From NCBI GenBank assembly GCA_963788965.1, contig CAWBIK010000005.1:868001-932000 (forward strand): a stretch of 64,000 nucleotides of DNA, given 5' to 3'. This DNA is from QHXQ01 sp963788965 (GTDB taxonomy: Bacteria; Acidobacteriota; Blastocatellia; Pyrinomonadales; Pyrinomonadaceae). Position numbers and translations under genes: made by a program. Below are positions 55,602-64,000 of this stretch, piece by piece; position 1 is the stretch's first letter, and every line of letters begins with the position of its first letter. A model generated the notes under the pieces. The model made no database searches. It saw nothing but the letters and a program-made list of their open reading frames with translations, and was not told the origin of the DNA.

Positions 55602-56300
55602 TTAGTGCCAGCGGCGCAACTCACGCAGGATCAGTTGGGCGTGGTCGCGGGGCTTGGGGATGTTGCGCATCGTGGTCGAGCCGCCGAGTTCGCTGGCGTT
55701 GTCGATCAAGAGGTCGCCGAAGCCGAGCAGGCGTTGCGTGAGCGTGGACGTGACGGTCACGTCCTGTATGTTGCGCAAGGGCACGTTGCGCGTGCGGCGC
55801 GACAAGAGGCCTTCGTCGATCTCGATCTTCGCGTTAGTTAACGTGTATTTGAGCGCGTTGCGTTTGATGTGTTTCCACGCGGGGATGAGCAACAGCACAA
55901 GCGCGAAGGGCAAAGCGTAATAGGCCGGCAACTGTTTGACGTAGACCGCGAGCAGCACTGTTAACAGGACCGCGCCGAGCGCAGCCAGCATGTAACCCAA
56001 CCCGACGAACAGAAAGGTCGGGCGCACGGTGAAGATGACGCGCTCTGCTTCGTCGTCGTTGCCCGTCGGTTGTTTGACGACGGCGCGCGGCGTCGCCTGC
56101 GTCAAGTTGCGCGCCGATTCCTGTGCCAGATTACGCGGCGACGCGGCCGGCCAGTCTGCATGTGCGACCGTGGCGCGCGGCGTGGCGAGGCGCGTCTCGT
56201 CCGTCGCCACACGCGTCTCTTCGTTGTCGGTCGGCGCGCCGCACGAGGTACAGAAACGCAGTTGTGCGGGGATGTCCGCGCCGCAGTTGCCACAGTACAT
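55602..56300 (-). CDS. zinc-ribbon and bPH2-domain membrane protein
   Basis: A 232-aa protein: N-terminal zinc ribbon MYCGNCGADIPAQLRFCTSC, a Thr/Ala-rich linker, two hydrophobic segments (LFVGLGYMLAALGAVLLTVL and YYALPFALVLLLIPAW) and a C-terminal bacterial PH domain (bPH2: ALKYTLTNAKIEIDEGLLSR, NVPLRNIQDVTVTSTLTQRL). Family members are membrane-associated, of unknown function. The stop-start gap to the next upstream gene is 4 bp, so it is translationally coupled to the response regulator. Confidence 0.85.
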   Translation of the reverse strand: MYCGNCGADIPAQLRFCTSCGAPTDNEETRVATDETRLATPRATVAHADWPAASPRNLAQESARNLTQATPRAVVKQPTGNDDEAERVIFTVRPTFLFVGLGYMLAALGAVLLTVLLAVYVKQLPAYYALPFALVLLLIPAWKHIKRNALKYTLTNAKIEIDEGLLSRRTRNVPLRNIQDVTVTSTLTQRLLGFGDLLIDNASELGGSTTMRNIPKPRDHAQLILRELRRWH

Positions 56301-56304
56301 TGCC

Positions 56305-57891
56305 TCACTCCTTCCGCTCCCGCGCGCCCGTCGTGCGGATCGCCGCGAGCAGCGCCGCCGGTTCGTAGGGCAGATCGACAAAGCCGCACGGGCCGAACTG
56401 TCGCGCCTCCGCGCGTACCTCTGCGCGTTGCGCCGCCGAAGGCAGCAACAGCACGACCGGCAGGCGCGGCCGACCTTCGTACTGCCGACCCAAACGGCGC
56501 AACGTCTCCAACCCATCCAGCCCGTGCAGGTCGAAATCTAATACGAGCAGATCGGGCCGCTCGATGCGTAAAAGATTGAGCGTCTGATGCGCGTCGAACG
56601 TGGCGCGCACTTCGTAACCGGCCGAGCGCAGCAGCAAGTTGATCTGCGCCATACGCGCCGCGTCCGAAACGGCGAGCAGCAAGCGACGCGGCATCTGTGC
56701 GCCCTGCGCCCGCCGCTCGCGTTCATGCGCCGCGGCTTCGAGCGCCGCCTGCGCGAGCGTCTGCGATGCGCCGTACTGCGCGCCCGCCTGCGGCAGCACC
56801 GACGACTCGAACACATCCGGCCGCTTCGACTCGCGCAACGCGCGCGCCCGTCTGCGCTCGCCACCGCGCGGCGCTTCGCCCGCCGCTGCGACGTTCGACG
56901 CGCCAACTTTCTGCGTCGCGGCCGGCGCTTGCGTTGTCTTCGTCGCTTGTGTCGTCTCGACCAACGGCACGGTCGCTTCCGGCTGTGGTGTGCGCGCTTC
57001 GTGCGCTTCGCCGTGCGGCGTCAACTGGCCTGCGCCTGCGGCGGCGAGCGCCGCTTCCGCATGCTCGATTAACGTCTCGACCTCGCGCCCGTCGGCCGGG
57101 AAGGTGGACAGCCCGATAGTCAAACGCCGGTCGGGGTGCGCGGCGACGAACTCGTTGCGCAACTGCGCCAACGCGCTACTCGCCGTGCCCGGCCCTTTGC
57201 GCGGCAGATAGACGAGCAGCATCGTCGGGCCGTAGAAGGCGATCAGATCGAGCCGGCGCAGGTTGAGTTTGAAGAACTCATGCGCGGCGGCGAGCGTCTG
57301 CGCGGCGATTGGCTCGTGTGCGTCGTCGTGCGTGGTCGTGACGAGCGCGAGCGCGCCGTGCCCGCCGGTCTGCAAGCCCGCGCGCACGGCGTCGAGCAAG
57401 CGCATGAAGTCGTCTATCTCGGCGTTGACGGCTGCGGAGTTGAGCGCGGGGGCGCGGCGGCCCGCCTCGTTGCGCCAGAGCAACGCGTCGAGGCGCGCGC
57501 GCAATTCGGCCGGAGGCGTGGTGAACGCGAAATAATCGTCCGCGCCAAGTTTGAGCGCGGCGTTGCGTTGCGCGTTGGCGTCCGTGTGAAAGAGCAGGAC
57601 GAGCGGCAGCGCGTGTGTCGTCGGCGCGGCGCGCAACTCGGCAGCCAGCGCGAAGCCGGCCGACTCTGCCTGCGCCCGTGCGCCCGCGCGCAACTCGATC
57701 AGCACGACATCGGGCGCAAACTCGTTCACGCTCCGCAAGGTCCTATCGGGCGTTGCGCCCTGCGCCGTATAACCGGCGCGTGTGAGGCGCGCGAGCAGTT
57801 GGGCCGCCGCGTCGCCTTCGGCGAAGACGAGCGCGCGACGTGGTTGCTCTTGGTCGCGGGGCGCGGCGTTTGATTCCGTTGCTGGGCGCAC
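56305..57891 (-). CDS. two-receiver response regulator with degenerate GGDEF-like middle
   Basis: A 528-aa protein with receiver-like domains at both ends. Residues about 15-130 (ALVFAEGDAAAQLLARLTRA, DVVLIELRAG, GADDYFAFTTPPAELRARL) lack the phosphoacceptor Asp pattern. About 160-290 has GGDEF-like end motif RLTIGLSTFPADGRE but no GGDEF. The final 120 residues are a better receiver with LLVLDFDLHGLDGLETL holding the likely phospho-Asp. A disordered Ala/Thr linker lies between. It probably works as a scaffold for signalling and not as a cyclase. GTG start at 57891. Confidence 0.75.
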   Translation of the reverse strand: MRPATESNAAPRDQEQPRRALVFAEGDAAAQLLARLTRAGYTAQGATPDRTLRSVNEFAPDVVLIELRAGARAQAESAGFALAAELRAAPTTHALPLVLLFHTDANAQRNAALKLGADDYFAFTTPPAELRARLDALLWRNEAGRRAPALNSAAVNAEIDDFMRLLDAVRAGLQTGGHGALALVTTTHDDAHEPIAAQTLAAAHEFFKLNLRRLDLIAFYGPTMLLVYLPRKGPGTASSALAQLRNEFVAAHPDRRLTIGLSTFPADGREVETLIEHAEAALAAAGAGQLTPHGEAHEARTPQPEATVPLVETTQATKTTQAPAATQKVGASNVAAAGEAPRGGERRRARALRESKRPDVFESSVLPQAGAQYGASQTLAQAALEAAAHERERRAQGAQMPRRLLLAVSDAARMAQINLLLRSAGYEVRATFDAHQTLNLLRIERPDLLVLDFDLHGLDGLETLRRLGRQYEGRPRLPVVLLLPSAAQRAEVRAEARQFGPCGFVDLPYEPAALLAAIRTTGARERKE

Positions 57892-57979
57892 GTACAGGCG
57901 AACTCCGCACGGGGAAAGAGTCTAGAACGTAGCCGCGCGCTGCACGCGGCGCACGCGCATCATACCGTAAAGAGCCTGC

Positions 57980-58023
57980 GAAACTAAAAACAGGGGCGGT
58001 CAGCATGTGCTGCTGACCGCCCC
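57980..58023 (-). terminator. intrinsic terminator, minus strand
   Basis: A 13-bp perfect stem (57993-58005 with 58011-58023, GGGGCGGTCAGCA) with loop TGTGC; on the minus strand it is followed by TGTTTTTAGTTT. It lies beyond the lytic transglycosylase gene in that direction. Confidence 0.8.
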
Positions 58024-58028
58024 GTTCA

Positions 58029-58123
58029 TTGTGGATTGCGGAATGCGGAGTGCGGAATGCGGAATGAAAGAAGGTCTGTTTTTAATTCATCAATCCGCAA
58101 TCCGAAATCCGCATTCCGCAATT
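58029..58123. repeat. intergenic palindromic repeat, GGATTGCGGAATGCGGA family
   Basis: Left words ATTGCGGAATGCGGAG and TGCGGAATGCGGAATG face right CAATCCGCAATCCGAAATCC and GCATTCCGCAATTC. It ends 4 bp before the transglycosylase stop codon (minus sense) and so follows that gene directly; the same words recur at 60300-60370. Confidence 0.8.
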
Positions 58124-58127
58124 CACT

Positions 58128-58949
58128 TCACTGGCTGACGAGCATGAGTTTGCCGTCGGGCAGGCGCACGGCGTAGATGTCGCGTTCGTAGAGCGGCGTG
58201 GCGGGTTGCGCGTTGGCGAGGGCGGCGGCCTGTGTGTTTGTGACGGGGGCGGCGATGCGCGCCGTCTGCGGGTTGCGCATCAAGGCGTAACGCTGGCCGA
58301 TCAAGCGCACGTATTCGCGTGTCTCGCGGTAGGGCGGGATGCCGTTGTACTTATCAACCGCGCCTTCGCCCGCGTTGTAACCCGCGAGCGCGAGGCGCAC
58401 GTCGCCGCCGAAACGGTCGAGCAGCCAGCGCACGTAGCGCGCGCCGCCTTCGATGTTCTGCGCCGGCTCGAAGATGTTGCGCACGCCGAAACGCGCCGCC
58501 GTCCCCGGCATCAACTGCATCAAGCCGCGCGCGCCCTTCGGCGAGATTGCGCCCGCCTTGAACGACGACTCGCGGTGCATGATCGCGTAGAGCAAGACGG
58601 GATCGACGCCGTTGCGCGTGCCCGCCTCGGCAATCAGCGCGTCGATCTTCTGGTTGCCGGTCGTGAAGCCGTCGAGCGATTGGCTCGGCGTCATACCCAG
58701 ACCGGGCTGCGGCTGAAACGCCGCGACCGACGCACTCGCCAACGCGCCCGAACGCTTCAACTCCGCCAAGTGCATCGCCGTCATGCGGACTTTGCGCATC
58801 ATCGGCGCGGGCGCAGGCGTCACGACCTGCACGCCGTTCTGAAAATCGAAGTTGTCGTAAACGTAGCGCGCCGAAGTCTGCGCGCGGGCCGCCGCCGCGC
58901 ATAACAACAGCACCAACCCGGTGCTGACGAAAAGGGGAAGCTGTTTCAT
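58128..58949 (-). CDS. SLT-type lytic transglycosylase
   Basis: Exported murein transglycosylase, 273 aa. Signal peptide (LFVSTGLVLLLCAAAARAQ), a linker of about 90 residues, then the SLT domain: AIMHRESSFKAGAISPKGAR with the catalytic Glu, GLMQLMPGTAARFGVRNIFE, NIEGGARYVRWLLDRFGGDV, ALAGYNAGEGAVDKYNGIPP and YRETREYVRLIG. Single gene. Confidence 0.93.
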   Translation of the reverse strand: MKQLPLFVSTGLVLLLCAAAARAQTSARYVYDNFDFQNGVQVVTPAPAPMMRKVRMTAMHLAELKRSGALASASVAAFQPQPGLGMTPSQSLDGFTTGNQKIDALIAEAGTRNGVDPVLLYAIMHRESSFKAGAISPKGARGLMQLMPGTAARFGVRNIFEPAQNIEGGARYVRWLLDRFGGDVRLALAGYNAGEGAVDKYNGIPPYRETREYVRLIGQRYALMRNPQTARIAAPVTNTQAAALANAQPATPLYERDIYAVRLPDGKLMLVSQ

Positions 58950-59209
58950 CTTACTTGCTCCCGGCGTGGTTCAGGGGCGAAGCCGACAAGGCCCGGCGAC
59001 ACTGCCGCCCGCGACCTGACTCGGAAACCGCACATGGAAAAGTTTTATTGAGGATGAGCGGGCCGCCGTGTCGCGGCCACGATTCGGGGCGCGTCGCCTG
59101 TCAGCGAACGCACTAACACAGTAACATACGCACTCGGACGTGTACAACAACTTTGTCCGGCGCGACCGGGGCGGCCAAAACCGTGATTTACTTCACTGCA
59201 ATTACGATC

Positions 59210-59587
59210 TACACGCCTGCAAATGCGATCCGCACGCCTGCAACTCCGATCTTCACGCTTGCAACTGCGATCTTTGCGTCTGCAACTCCGATCTGCGCAC
59301 CCGCAACTGCGACCTTACAGGCTGCAAACGCGTTCTGCGCGTCTGCAAATGCGATCTACACGCCTGCAAATGCAACTTTCACCCTTGCAAAGCCAACTTT
59401 CACGCCTGCAACTGCGATTTTCACTCCTGCAATCGCATCTTTCACACCTGCAACTCTATCTTTCACGCTTGCAAACCCATCTTTCACCACTGCAAGAGCA
59501 TCTTGCACCCGTGCAACCTCGATTTTCACGTCTGCAATGCCGTTTTTCACCCGTGCAACCGCATCTTTCACCCCTGCGCCGCGTCTT
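59210..59587. repeat. tandem array of 18 copies of a 21-bp unit
   Basis: Eighteen copies in perfect register (378 bp), consensus close to TTCACGCCTGCAACTGCGAT plus one pyrimidine, with the CTGCAA core nearly invariant and the rest diverged; a shortened copy precedes it at 59192. Because 21 is divisible by three, all three plus frames stay open and show seven-residue periods. On the minus strand the frame from 59715 reads heptads such as GVKDAIAGVKIAVAGVKVGF with hydrophobic a/d spacing, but it meets TAG at 59356 and the heptads go on past it. No frame has a clear ribosome site. The rest of 58950-59764 holds no gene I can support. Confidence 0.9.
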
Positions 59588-59764
59588 GCGCAAGCTGCGC
59601 GGACGATTTTCATACTTGCAAAGGCATCAGCCGGGCGGACGGTGGGGCTTGACAGCGCGTGTATGATTAGTGCCTCCAAGCCTCCGGCGGTCTGAACTGC
59701 AAACCGCACCCACACTCCGCGCCCTCACCACACACAGCGCCCACATCAATTTAAGGAGCAGACC

Positions 59765-60133
59765 ATGAACCAACTCTCTATCGCTGTCCTTGCGCTCGTG
59801 CTGACCTGCATCAGTGCAGGCGCGATGCAAAACACCAACTCCACCCCGGCGAGCGCCGACAGCAACAACAACGCTGCGCCCGCCAAAAAGCGCGGCCCCA
59901 TTTTCCGCGCCAACAAAGACCAGATCACGCAGGCGCAAAACATGCTCAAGCAGCGCGGCTTCTACACAGGCGAAGCAGACGGCAAACTCAACCCCGACAC
60001 ACGCACGGGCCTGCGCAAGTATCAGGTCGCCGAGGGCTTGAAAGTGACCGGCACGCTCAACGCCGTCACCCTGCAAAAAATGAGCATCGCGCTAACCGAA
60101 AAACAAAAGGAGATGACCAAGCCCACCATGTAA
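59765..60133 (+). CDS. small exported peptidoglycan-binding-domain protein
   Basis: A 122-aa protein: signal peptide (LSIAVLALVLTCISAGAM), a polar Asn/Ser/Ala linker, and a PG_binding_1 domain (QITQAQNMLKQRGFYTGEAD, KLNPDTRTGLRKYQVAEGLK, VTGTLNAVTLQKM). AAGGAG lies just upstream of the ATG. It probably attaches to the cell wall; no enzymatic domain is present. Confidence 0.9.
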   Translation: MNQLSIAVLALVLTCISAGAMQNTNSTPASADSNNNAAPAKKRGPIFRANKDQITQAQNMLKQRGFYTGEADGKLNPDTRTGLRKYQVAEGLKVTGTLNAVTLQKMSIALTEKQKEMTKPTM

Positions 60134-60203
60134 CGCAAGCACAAGCAAAGGCGAGCCAACACATGCCGAGCGCGCACGACGCTTAAAGTCCGTCAGTGCG
60201 CAG

Positions 60204-60235
60204 CAAAAAAAGCGCAACTCATAGCGAGTTGCGCT
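60204..60235 (-). terminator. intrinsic terminator for the alaS transcript
   Basis: Stem 60211-60220 with 60226-60235 (AGCGCAACTC/GAGTTGCGCT), loop of five, followed on the minus strand by a run of six T (60205-60210 as A on the plus strand). Confidence 0.75.
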
Positions 60236-60262
60236 TAGATGTGACCGTTACGACCAACGCTC

Positions 60263-60408
60263 AGGTCAGTACCGCCTGCGGTAGCGGGCGGGAGATGGAA
60301 TTGCGGAATGCGGATTGTGGATTGCGGATTGAAAACAATCAGTCTTCTTTCCGCAATCCACAATCTAAAATCGGCCGGCCCGCCCGCTACCGCAGGCGGT
60401 ACTGACCT
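60263..60408. repeat. nested double inverted repeat between convergent genes
   Basis: Outer arms 60263-60291 and 60380-60408 are 29-bp perfect reverse complements (core ACCGCCTGCGGTAGCGGGCG). Inside lies a second inverted repeat of the GGATTGCGGA family (GATTGTGGATTGCGGA facing TCCGCAATCCACAATC). Confidence 0.9.
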
Positions 60409-60436
60409 CCGGCACACGCAAATACCCGCGCGGCTG

Positions 60437-63219
60437 CTACGCGTTCTGCCCCAACAGTCGTTCGACGACGCCGTAGCTTGCTTCGAGTGCTTCGGGCAGT
60501 TTATCGGGCTGCGCGCCGCCGCCCTCGGCCATGTCCGGTTTGCCACCGCCGCGCCCGCCGATGATCGGCGCAAGCTCGCGGATCACCTGCCCTGCGGGCA
60601 CGCGCCCGTGCAGGTCTTTCGACGTGCGTACAATCAGCGACACCTTCCCGTCCGCGCGCCGCCCCAACACGATCACGCCCGACTGCACGCGCGCCAACAA
60701 CGTGTCGGACAACTGCCGCAGTCCGCCCGCGTCCAACTCGCTCGCCTCGCGCGCCAGCACTTTAACGCCCACGACCTCGCGCACGTCGTTGCCGTTCGAC
60801 GCCGCCGCGCCCGCCGCGCCGCTCGCCAACTTCAAACGCAACTCGTCTGCCTCGCGCCGCGCCCGCTTCAACTCTTCCTGAAGCTTGCCGACCGCCGCCG
60901 GCAGGTCGCCGCGCGTCGCGCGCAACTCACCCGCCACACGATCAACCAGCGCTTCTGTCTCTTGAAAGCGCATGAACGCGTCCGTGCCCGTCACGGCACG
61001 TATGCGCCGCGTGCCCGAAGCGATGGACTCGTCGCTCGTAATCTTGAACAAACCTATGTCGCCCGTCGCGCGCACATGCGTGCCGCCGCACAACTCCATC
61101 GAGAAGACGCCGCCATCAACGCCCCGCACCGTCAACACGCGCACCTTGTCCGCATACTTCTCGCCAAACAAAGCCATCGCGCCTGACTGCATCGCCTGTT
61201 CCAGCGGCACAACCTCGGTCTTCATCTGCTCGTTACGCAAGATGTGATAATTAACGAGCCGCTCGATCTCCGCGATCTCGTCGCGCGTCAAAGGTTGATA
61301 GTGCGTAAAGTCGAAACGCAAATAGTTCGGCGCAACCACCGACCCCGCCTGCTTAACGTGCGTGCCCAACACTTCGCGCAACGCCGCATGCATCAAGTGC
61401 GTCGCCGTATGATTCCGCCGCGTCGCATCGCGCTTCTCGACATCAACCCGCGCCGACACCGTATCGCCAACTTGCAAACTGCCCTTATCAACTTTGACCT
61501 TATGCACGATCAACCCTTGCGCGGGCGAATAAGTATCGGCGACAACCGCACTCGCATGTTCATTCACGAACACGCCCACATCGCCAACCTGTCCGCCGCT
61601 CTCCGCATAAAACGGAGTGTGATTGAGCACAGCCTCGCCCTCATCGCCTTCGCTCAACGACTGCACTTCATCATCGCCTTTGATCAAAGCAACAATTTTT
61701 GATTCGTCAACGCTTGTCGCCTCGTAACCTTTGAACTCAGACTTCGCATCGGGTCTGCGCGCCAAGGCGACATAAACCGGCTTCGCTTTCTTGTGTTCAG
61801 CCTTTCGCCCTTCAGTGTCGTTTTGTTGAAGTTCCTTTAATAGTTCTTCAATCGTCTTTCTGAAATCTTCCTCGCTTATTGCTTCAACATCACGTTGACT
61901 AGCGGCGTGCTGGTCACGATGCTCAAGCTGATGTTTGCCATGCGACAAAATCACATACATCAAATCAATCGGCGTCCCGAAGGTGTCATACAGCTTGGCC
62001 AGTTCTATAGTTGGAACTACAACTTCACCTGTTGCTTGATTACGGCTTGCGTTAATAAGCTCGTCAAGTTTCTTCAAACCAACCGTGAGCGTTGCCCCGA
62101 ATCGTTCCTCTTCAAGCCGCACCATCTTTTCGATGAAACCGCGTTGCGTTTCGAGTTCGGGGTAAGCCTCGTTCATCTGGTCGCAGACGAAGTTGGTGAC
62201 TTCGTTGAAGAACAGTCTGTCCAAGCCGAGCGTGTGGCGGCCGTGGTAGATGGCGCGGCGCATGATCTTTCTTAGAACATAATTGCGCCCTTCGTTGCCG
62301 GGCAGGATGCCGTCGGCGATGGCGAAGGCGGTGGCGCGTGCGTGGTCGGCGATGACGCGCATGGCGAAGCCTTCCTGCGTGTCAGGCTCATAGTGCCGGT
62401 CGGCGAGTTTGGCGGTGAAGAGAACGATGTCCTTGATCAAGTCCGTATCATAGTTCGACTTGACGCCTTGCATGACGACGGTGAGACGTTCGAGGCCAGC
62501 GCCGGTATCAACTGAGGGCGCGGGCAGCGGTTCGAGTTTGTATTGACCGGGCGCAGACTCGACGCGGTTGTATTGCATGAAGACGAGATTCCAAATCTCC
62601 ATCGTCGTGTCGCCGGGGCCGTTGACGAGATCGGAGCTATTGAAGGCGGGGTCTTCCGGGTGTTCGCCGAGGTAATAGTTGATCTCGGAGTTCGGGCCGC
62701 AGGGCCGGTTTCGGCCATCTGCCAGAAGTTGTCTTTGCGGCCGAAACGGAGGATGCGTTCAGGGCGTGCGCCGGCCTCGATCCATAAGGCGACGGCTTCC
62801 TCGTCGGCGGGCACTTCGTCGTCGCCGCCGAAGACTGTGAACCATAACCTTTCGGGGTCGAGCTTGAGTTCGTTGACGAGAAAATCCCACGCGTACTGGA
62901 TCGCTTCGCGCTTGAAGTAGTCGCCGAACGAGAAGTTGCCGAGCATCTCGAAGAAGGTATGATGCCGCGCGGTCTTGCCCACCTCGTCCAAGTCGTTATG
63001 CTTGCCGCCCGCGCGGATGCACTTCTGCGGCGAGCAGGCGCGCACGTAGTCGCGCTGTTCAAGGCCGAGAAACACGTCCTTGAACTGGTTCATCCCGGCG
63101 TTGGTGAACAACAGGGTCGGGTCGTTGGCGGGCAGCAGCGGGCTTGAGCGCACGCGCGTGTGCCCTTTGTCCTCGAAGTATTTCAGAAACGTTTCGCGTA
63201 TTTCGTTGCCAGTCATCAT
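60437..63219 (-). CDS. alaS: alanyl-tRNA synthetase, single-base frameshift near the catalytic domain
   Basis: Charges tRNA-Ala. N-terminal catalytic domain: MTGNEIRETFLKYFEDKGHT, SSPLLPANDPTLLFTNAGMN, RAGGKHNDLDEVGKTARHHT and FFEMLGNFSFGDYFKREA. The frame shifts near 62702-62704, where NFWQMAETGP should be followed by CGPNSEINYYLG; adding one C to a run of three restores it and joins the frame that continues MEIWNLVFMQYNRVESAPG. The editing domain (HTATHLMHAALREVLGTHVK, LCGGTHVRATGDIGLFK) and C-terminal domain follow. Corrected length is 927 aa. Since alaS is essential, the indel is most likely an error in the sequence. Confidence 0.95.
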
Positions 63220-63315
63220 AGGTGCAAAATCCTGTCTTGAACTGAAAGACTTAAGTTTACCATGCGGGCGCGGGACGGGCGAAACGGGCGGCCAGCAAGC
63301 GACGATTAAGAATAA

Positions 63316-63404
63316 GTCTCACGCCAAGACACAAATGCGCAAAGAAGACCGCAAAGGGGTTGAACTGTTTTCTTTGCGTCCTGCTTTGCGGCCTGGCGTG
63401 AGGT
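63316..63404. repeat. intergenic inverted repeat, CTCACGCCAAGACAC / GGCGTGAG
   Basis: CTCACGCCA (63318-63326) and TGGCGTGAG (63394-63402) pair at the ends; inner GCAAAG...CTTTGC words pair too. It lies downstream of recX (minus sense), between recX and alaS. Confidence 0.7.
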
Positions 63405-63438
63405 CTATGCTTTGATTGGCTTGCCGTCTATGATTGCG

Positions 63439-63966
63439 TCATTCTTCTTCGTTCGCAGTTGAAGCAGCGCGGACTTTGTCCATGATGAGGTCGTAGCTGA
63501 AGCCGAGTCGCAGCAAGTGATCGAAGAGGCTTTTCGTCTCTTGCCGCGTAGTGGGCCGGCCGCGCAGGCGGATGCGTTTCTCGATGGCGCGTTCGATCAA
63601 TTCCGCTTCGGGCGTTTCTGTGAAGACGAGTTCGAGCGCCTGCTCGGTCGTCTGCTGATCGACCTGCTTCATCTTCAGATCGCGCGCGAGCCGTTGCCGC
63701 CCGACGGGCCGCTGCTTCACGCGATAAGACGCATAACCGAAGGCAAACCGCTCGTCGTCCAGATAGCCGTACTCTTTGAGCCGCGCCAGCGCCGCCTCGA
63801 CCGCCGTTTCATCGGTCCACTCTTTTTCGAGCAAACGTTCGCGCAACTCGGCAATCGAGCGCGGCTTCGCGGCCAACAGTTTGACGGCGCGTTGCAGCGT
63901 TCGCGTGCGTGCGCGTTCAGGATCAATCGGCCGTTTCGGTTTTGCCGCTTGCTCGTCCGCGCGCAC
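63439..63966 (-). CDS. recX: RecX regulatory protein, possibly 5'-extended beyond the window
   Basis: Modulates RecA filament activity; 175 aa from a GTG at 63966. Helical repeats are visible: RSIAELRERLLEKEWTDETA, ALARLKEYGYLDDERFAFGY, GRQRLARDLKMKQVDQQTTE and LFDHLLRLGFSYDLIMDKVR. The frame stays open to the window end with a basic stretch (RRRPTKARD), so the real start may lie outside. No recA is adjacent within the window. Confidence 0.88.
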   Translation of the reverse strand: MRADEQAAKPKRPIDPERARTRTLQRAVKLLAAKPRSIAELRERLLEKEWTDETAVEAALARLKEYGYLDDERFAFGYASYRVKQRPVGRQRLARDLKMKQVDQQTTEQALELVFTETPEAELIERAIEKRIRLRGRPTTRQETKSLFDHLLRLGFSYDLIMDKVRAASTANEEE

Positions 63967-64000
63967 GTCGCGCGCCTTCGTTGGTCTTCGCCTGCTACGC

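Noticed and set aside
59210..59587. CRISPR array
   Set aside because: Units are contiguous 21-mers with no spacers and no cas genes nearby.
59140..59715. Three overlapping plus-strand ORFs (Cys/His-rich, Thr/Ala-rich and Arg/Gln/Leu-rich) and a minus-strand heptad ORF
   Set aside because: All are products of the 21-bp repeat, whose length keeps frames open; none has a ribosome site or a non-repeat domain. Reported as a repeat.

Overview
The window is high-G+C bacterial chromosome with tightly packed genes on both strands and no rRNA or tRNA genes, phage genes or CRISPR array that I can see. Gene content (TPR-type Ser/Thr kinase, VWA-domain exported protein, CstA, a divergent membrane pyrophosphatase, DinB, Uma2, DUF6599-like and bPH2 proteins, many small intergenic palindromes) suggests Acidobacteriota, most likely class Blastocatellia. 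That placement is inference from memory of such genomes, not a search.

Layout. 1-3.7 kb: a cobalamin-type ABC uptake operon (binding protein cut by the window edge, ATPase, permease), a cupin and a PduO-type cobalamin adenosyltransferase. 3.7-12.1 kb, minus strand: YjbQ, a GAF histidine kinase, BioY, a proton pyrophosphatase, a DUF3829 lipoprotein and CstA. 12.2-17.8 kb: a saccharopine-dehydrogenase-like enzyme overlapping an APC permease, then an unknown protein beside a cholesterol-oxidase-like GMC flavoenzyme. 18-25.6 kb: an unknown protein abutted by a transposase scrap, a rhodanese lipoprotein with an in-frame UGA, GNAT, a double-length geranylgeranyl-reductase-like flavoprotein, Uma2 and an MBL-rhodanese protein. 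25.8-30.8 kb: a sulfate ABC transporter and DUF445. 31-40 kb: L,D-transpeptidase, VanY-like peptidase, a small HTH pair, DinB, VWA protein, and the xseA-membrane protein-xseB-ispA cluster. 40-48 kb, minus strand: BCP peroxiredoxin, a PP2A-like phosphatase next to a Ser/Thr kinase, a coiled-coil protein, a DUF3298 protein, an S9 peptidase and a glutaredoxin-like protein with a second in-frame UGA. 48-53.4 kb, plus strand: 2Fe-2S protein, flavin reductase plus TrxB-like flavoprotein, DUF309, DUF4149-like, GrdB-like protein and asparaginase II. 53.4-54.3 kb is a non-coding, lower-G+C island. 54.3-64 kb: exported/membrane proteins, a two-receiver regulator, lytic transglycosylase, a 21-bp tandem array, a peptidoglycan-binding protein, alaS and recX.

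Three things stand out. (1) Two genes read through an in-frame UGA at places where relatives carry a redox cysteine, and each UGA is followed by a short hairpin with a GUG-containing loop 22-23 nt downstream: a rhodanese lipoprotein (19381-19890) and a glutaredoxin-like protein (47759-47995). This predicts selenocysteine use and one SelB recognition geometry. (2) A structured RNA of about 325 nt (53655-53980) lies between an excellent sigma-54 promoter match and a strong intrinsic terminator, and shows the same CUUUGGGGGA loop on three separate hairpins. (3) Eighteen in-register copies of a 21-bp unit (59210-59587) leave three plus-strand frames open and read as heptads on the minus strand.

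Six genes, including the essential alaS, carry single-base frameshifts, mostly in short homopolymers. These look more like residual sequence errors than six pseudogenes, so the corresponding CDS coordinates span the shift. Intergenic palindromes follow the stop codon of a neighbouring gene almost everywhere and probably act in transcript 3'-end formation.
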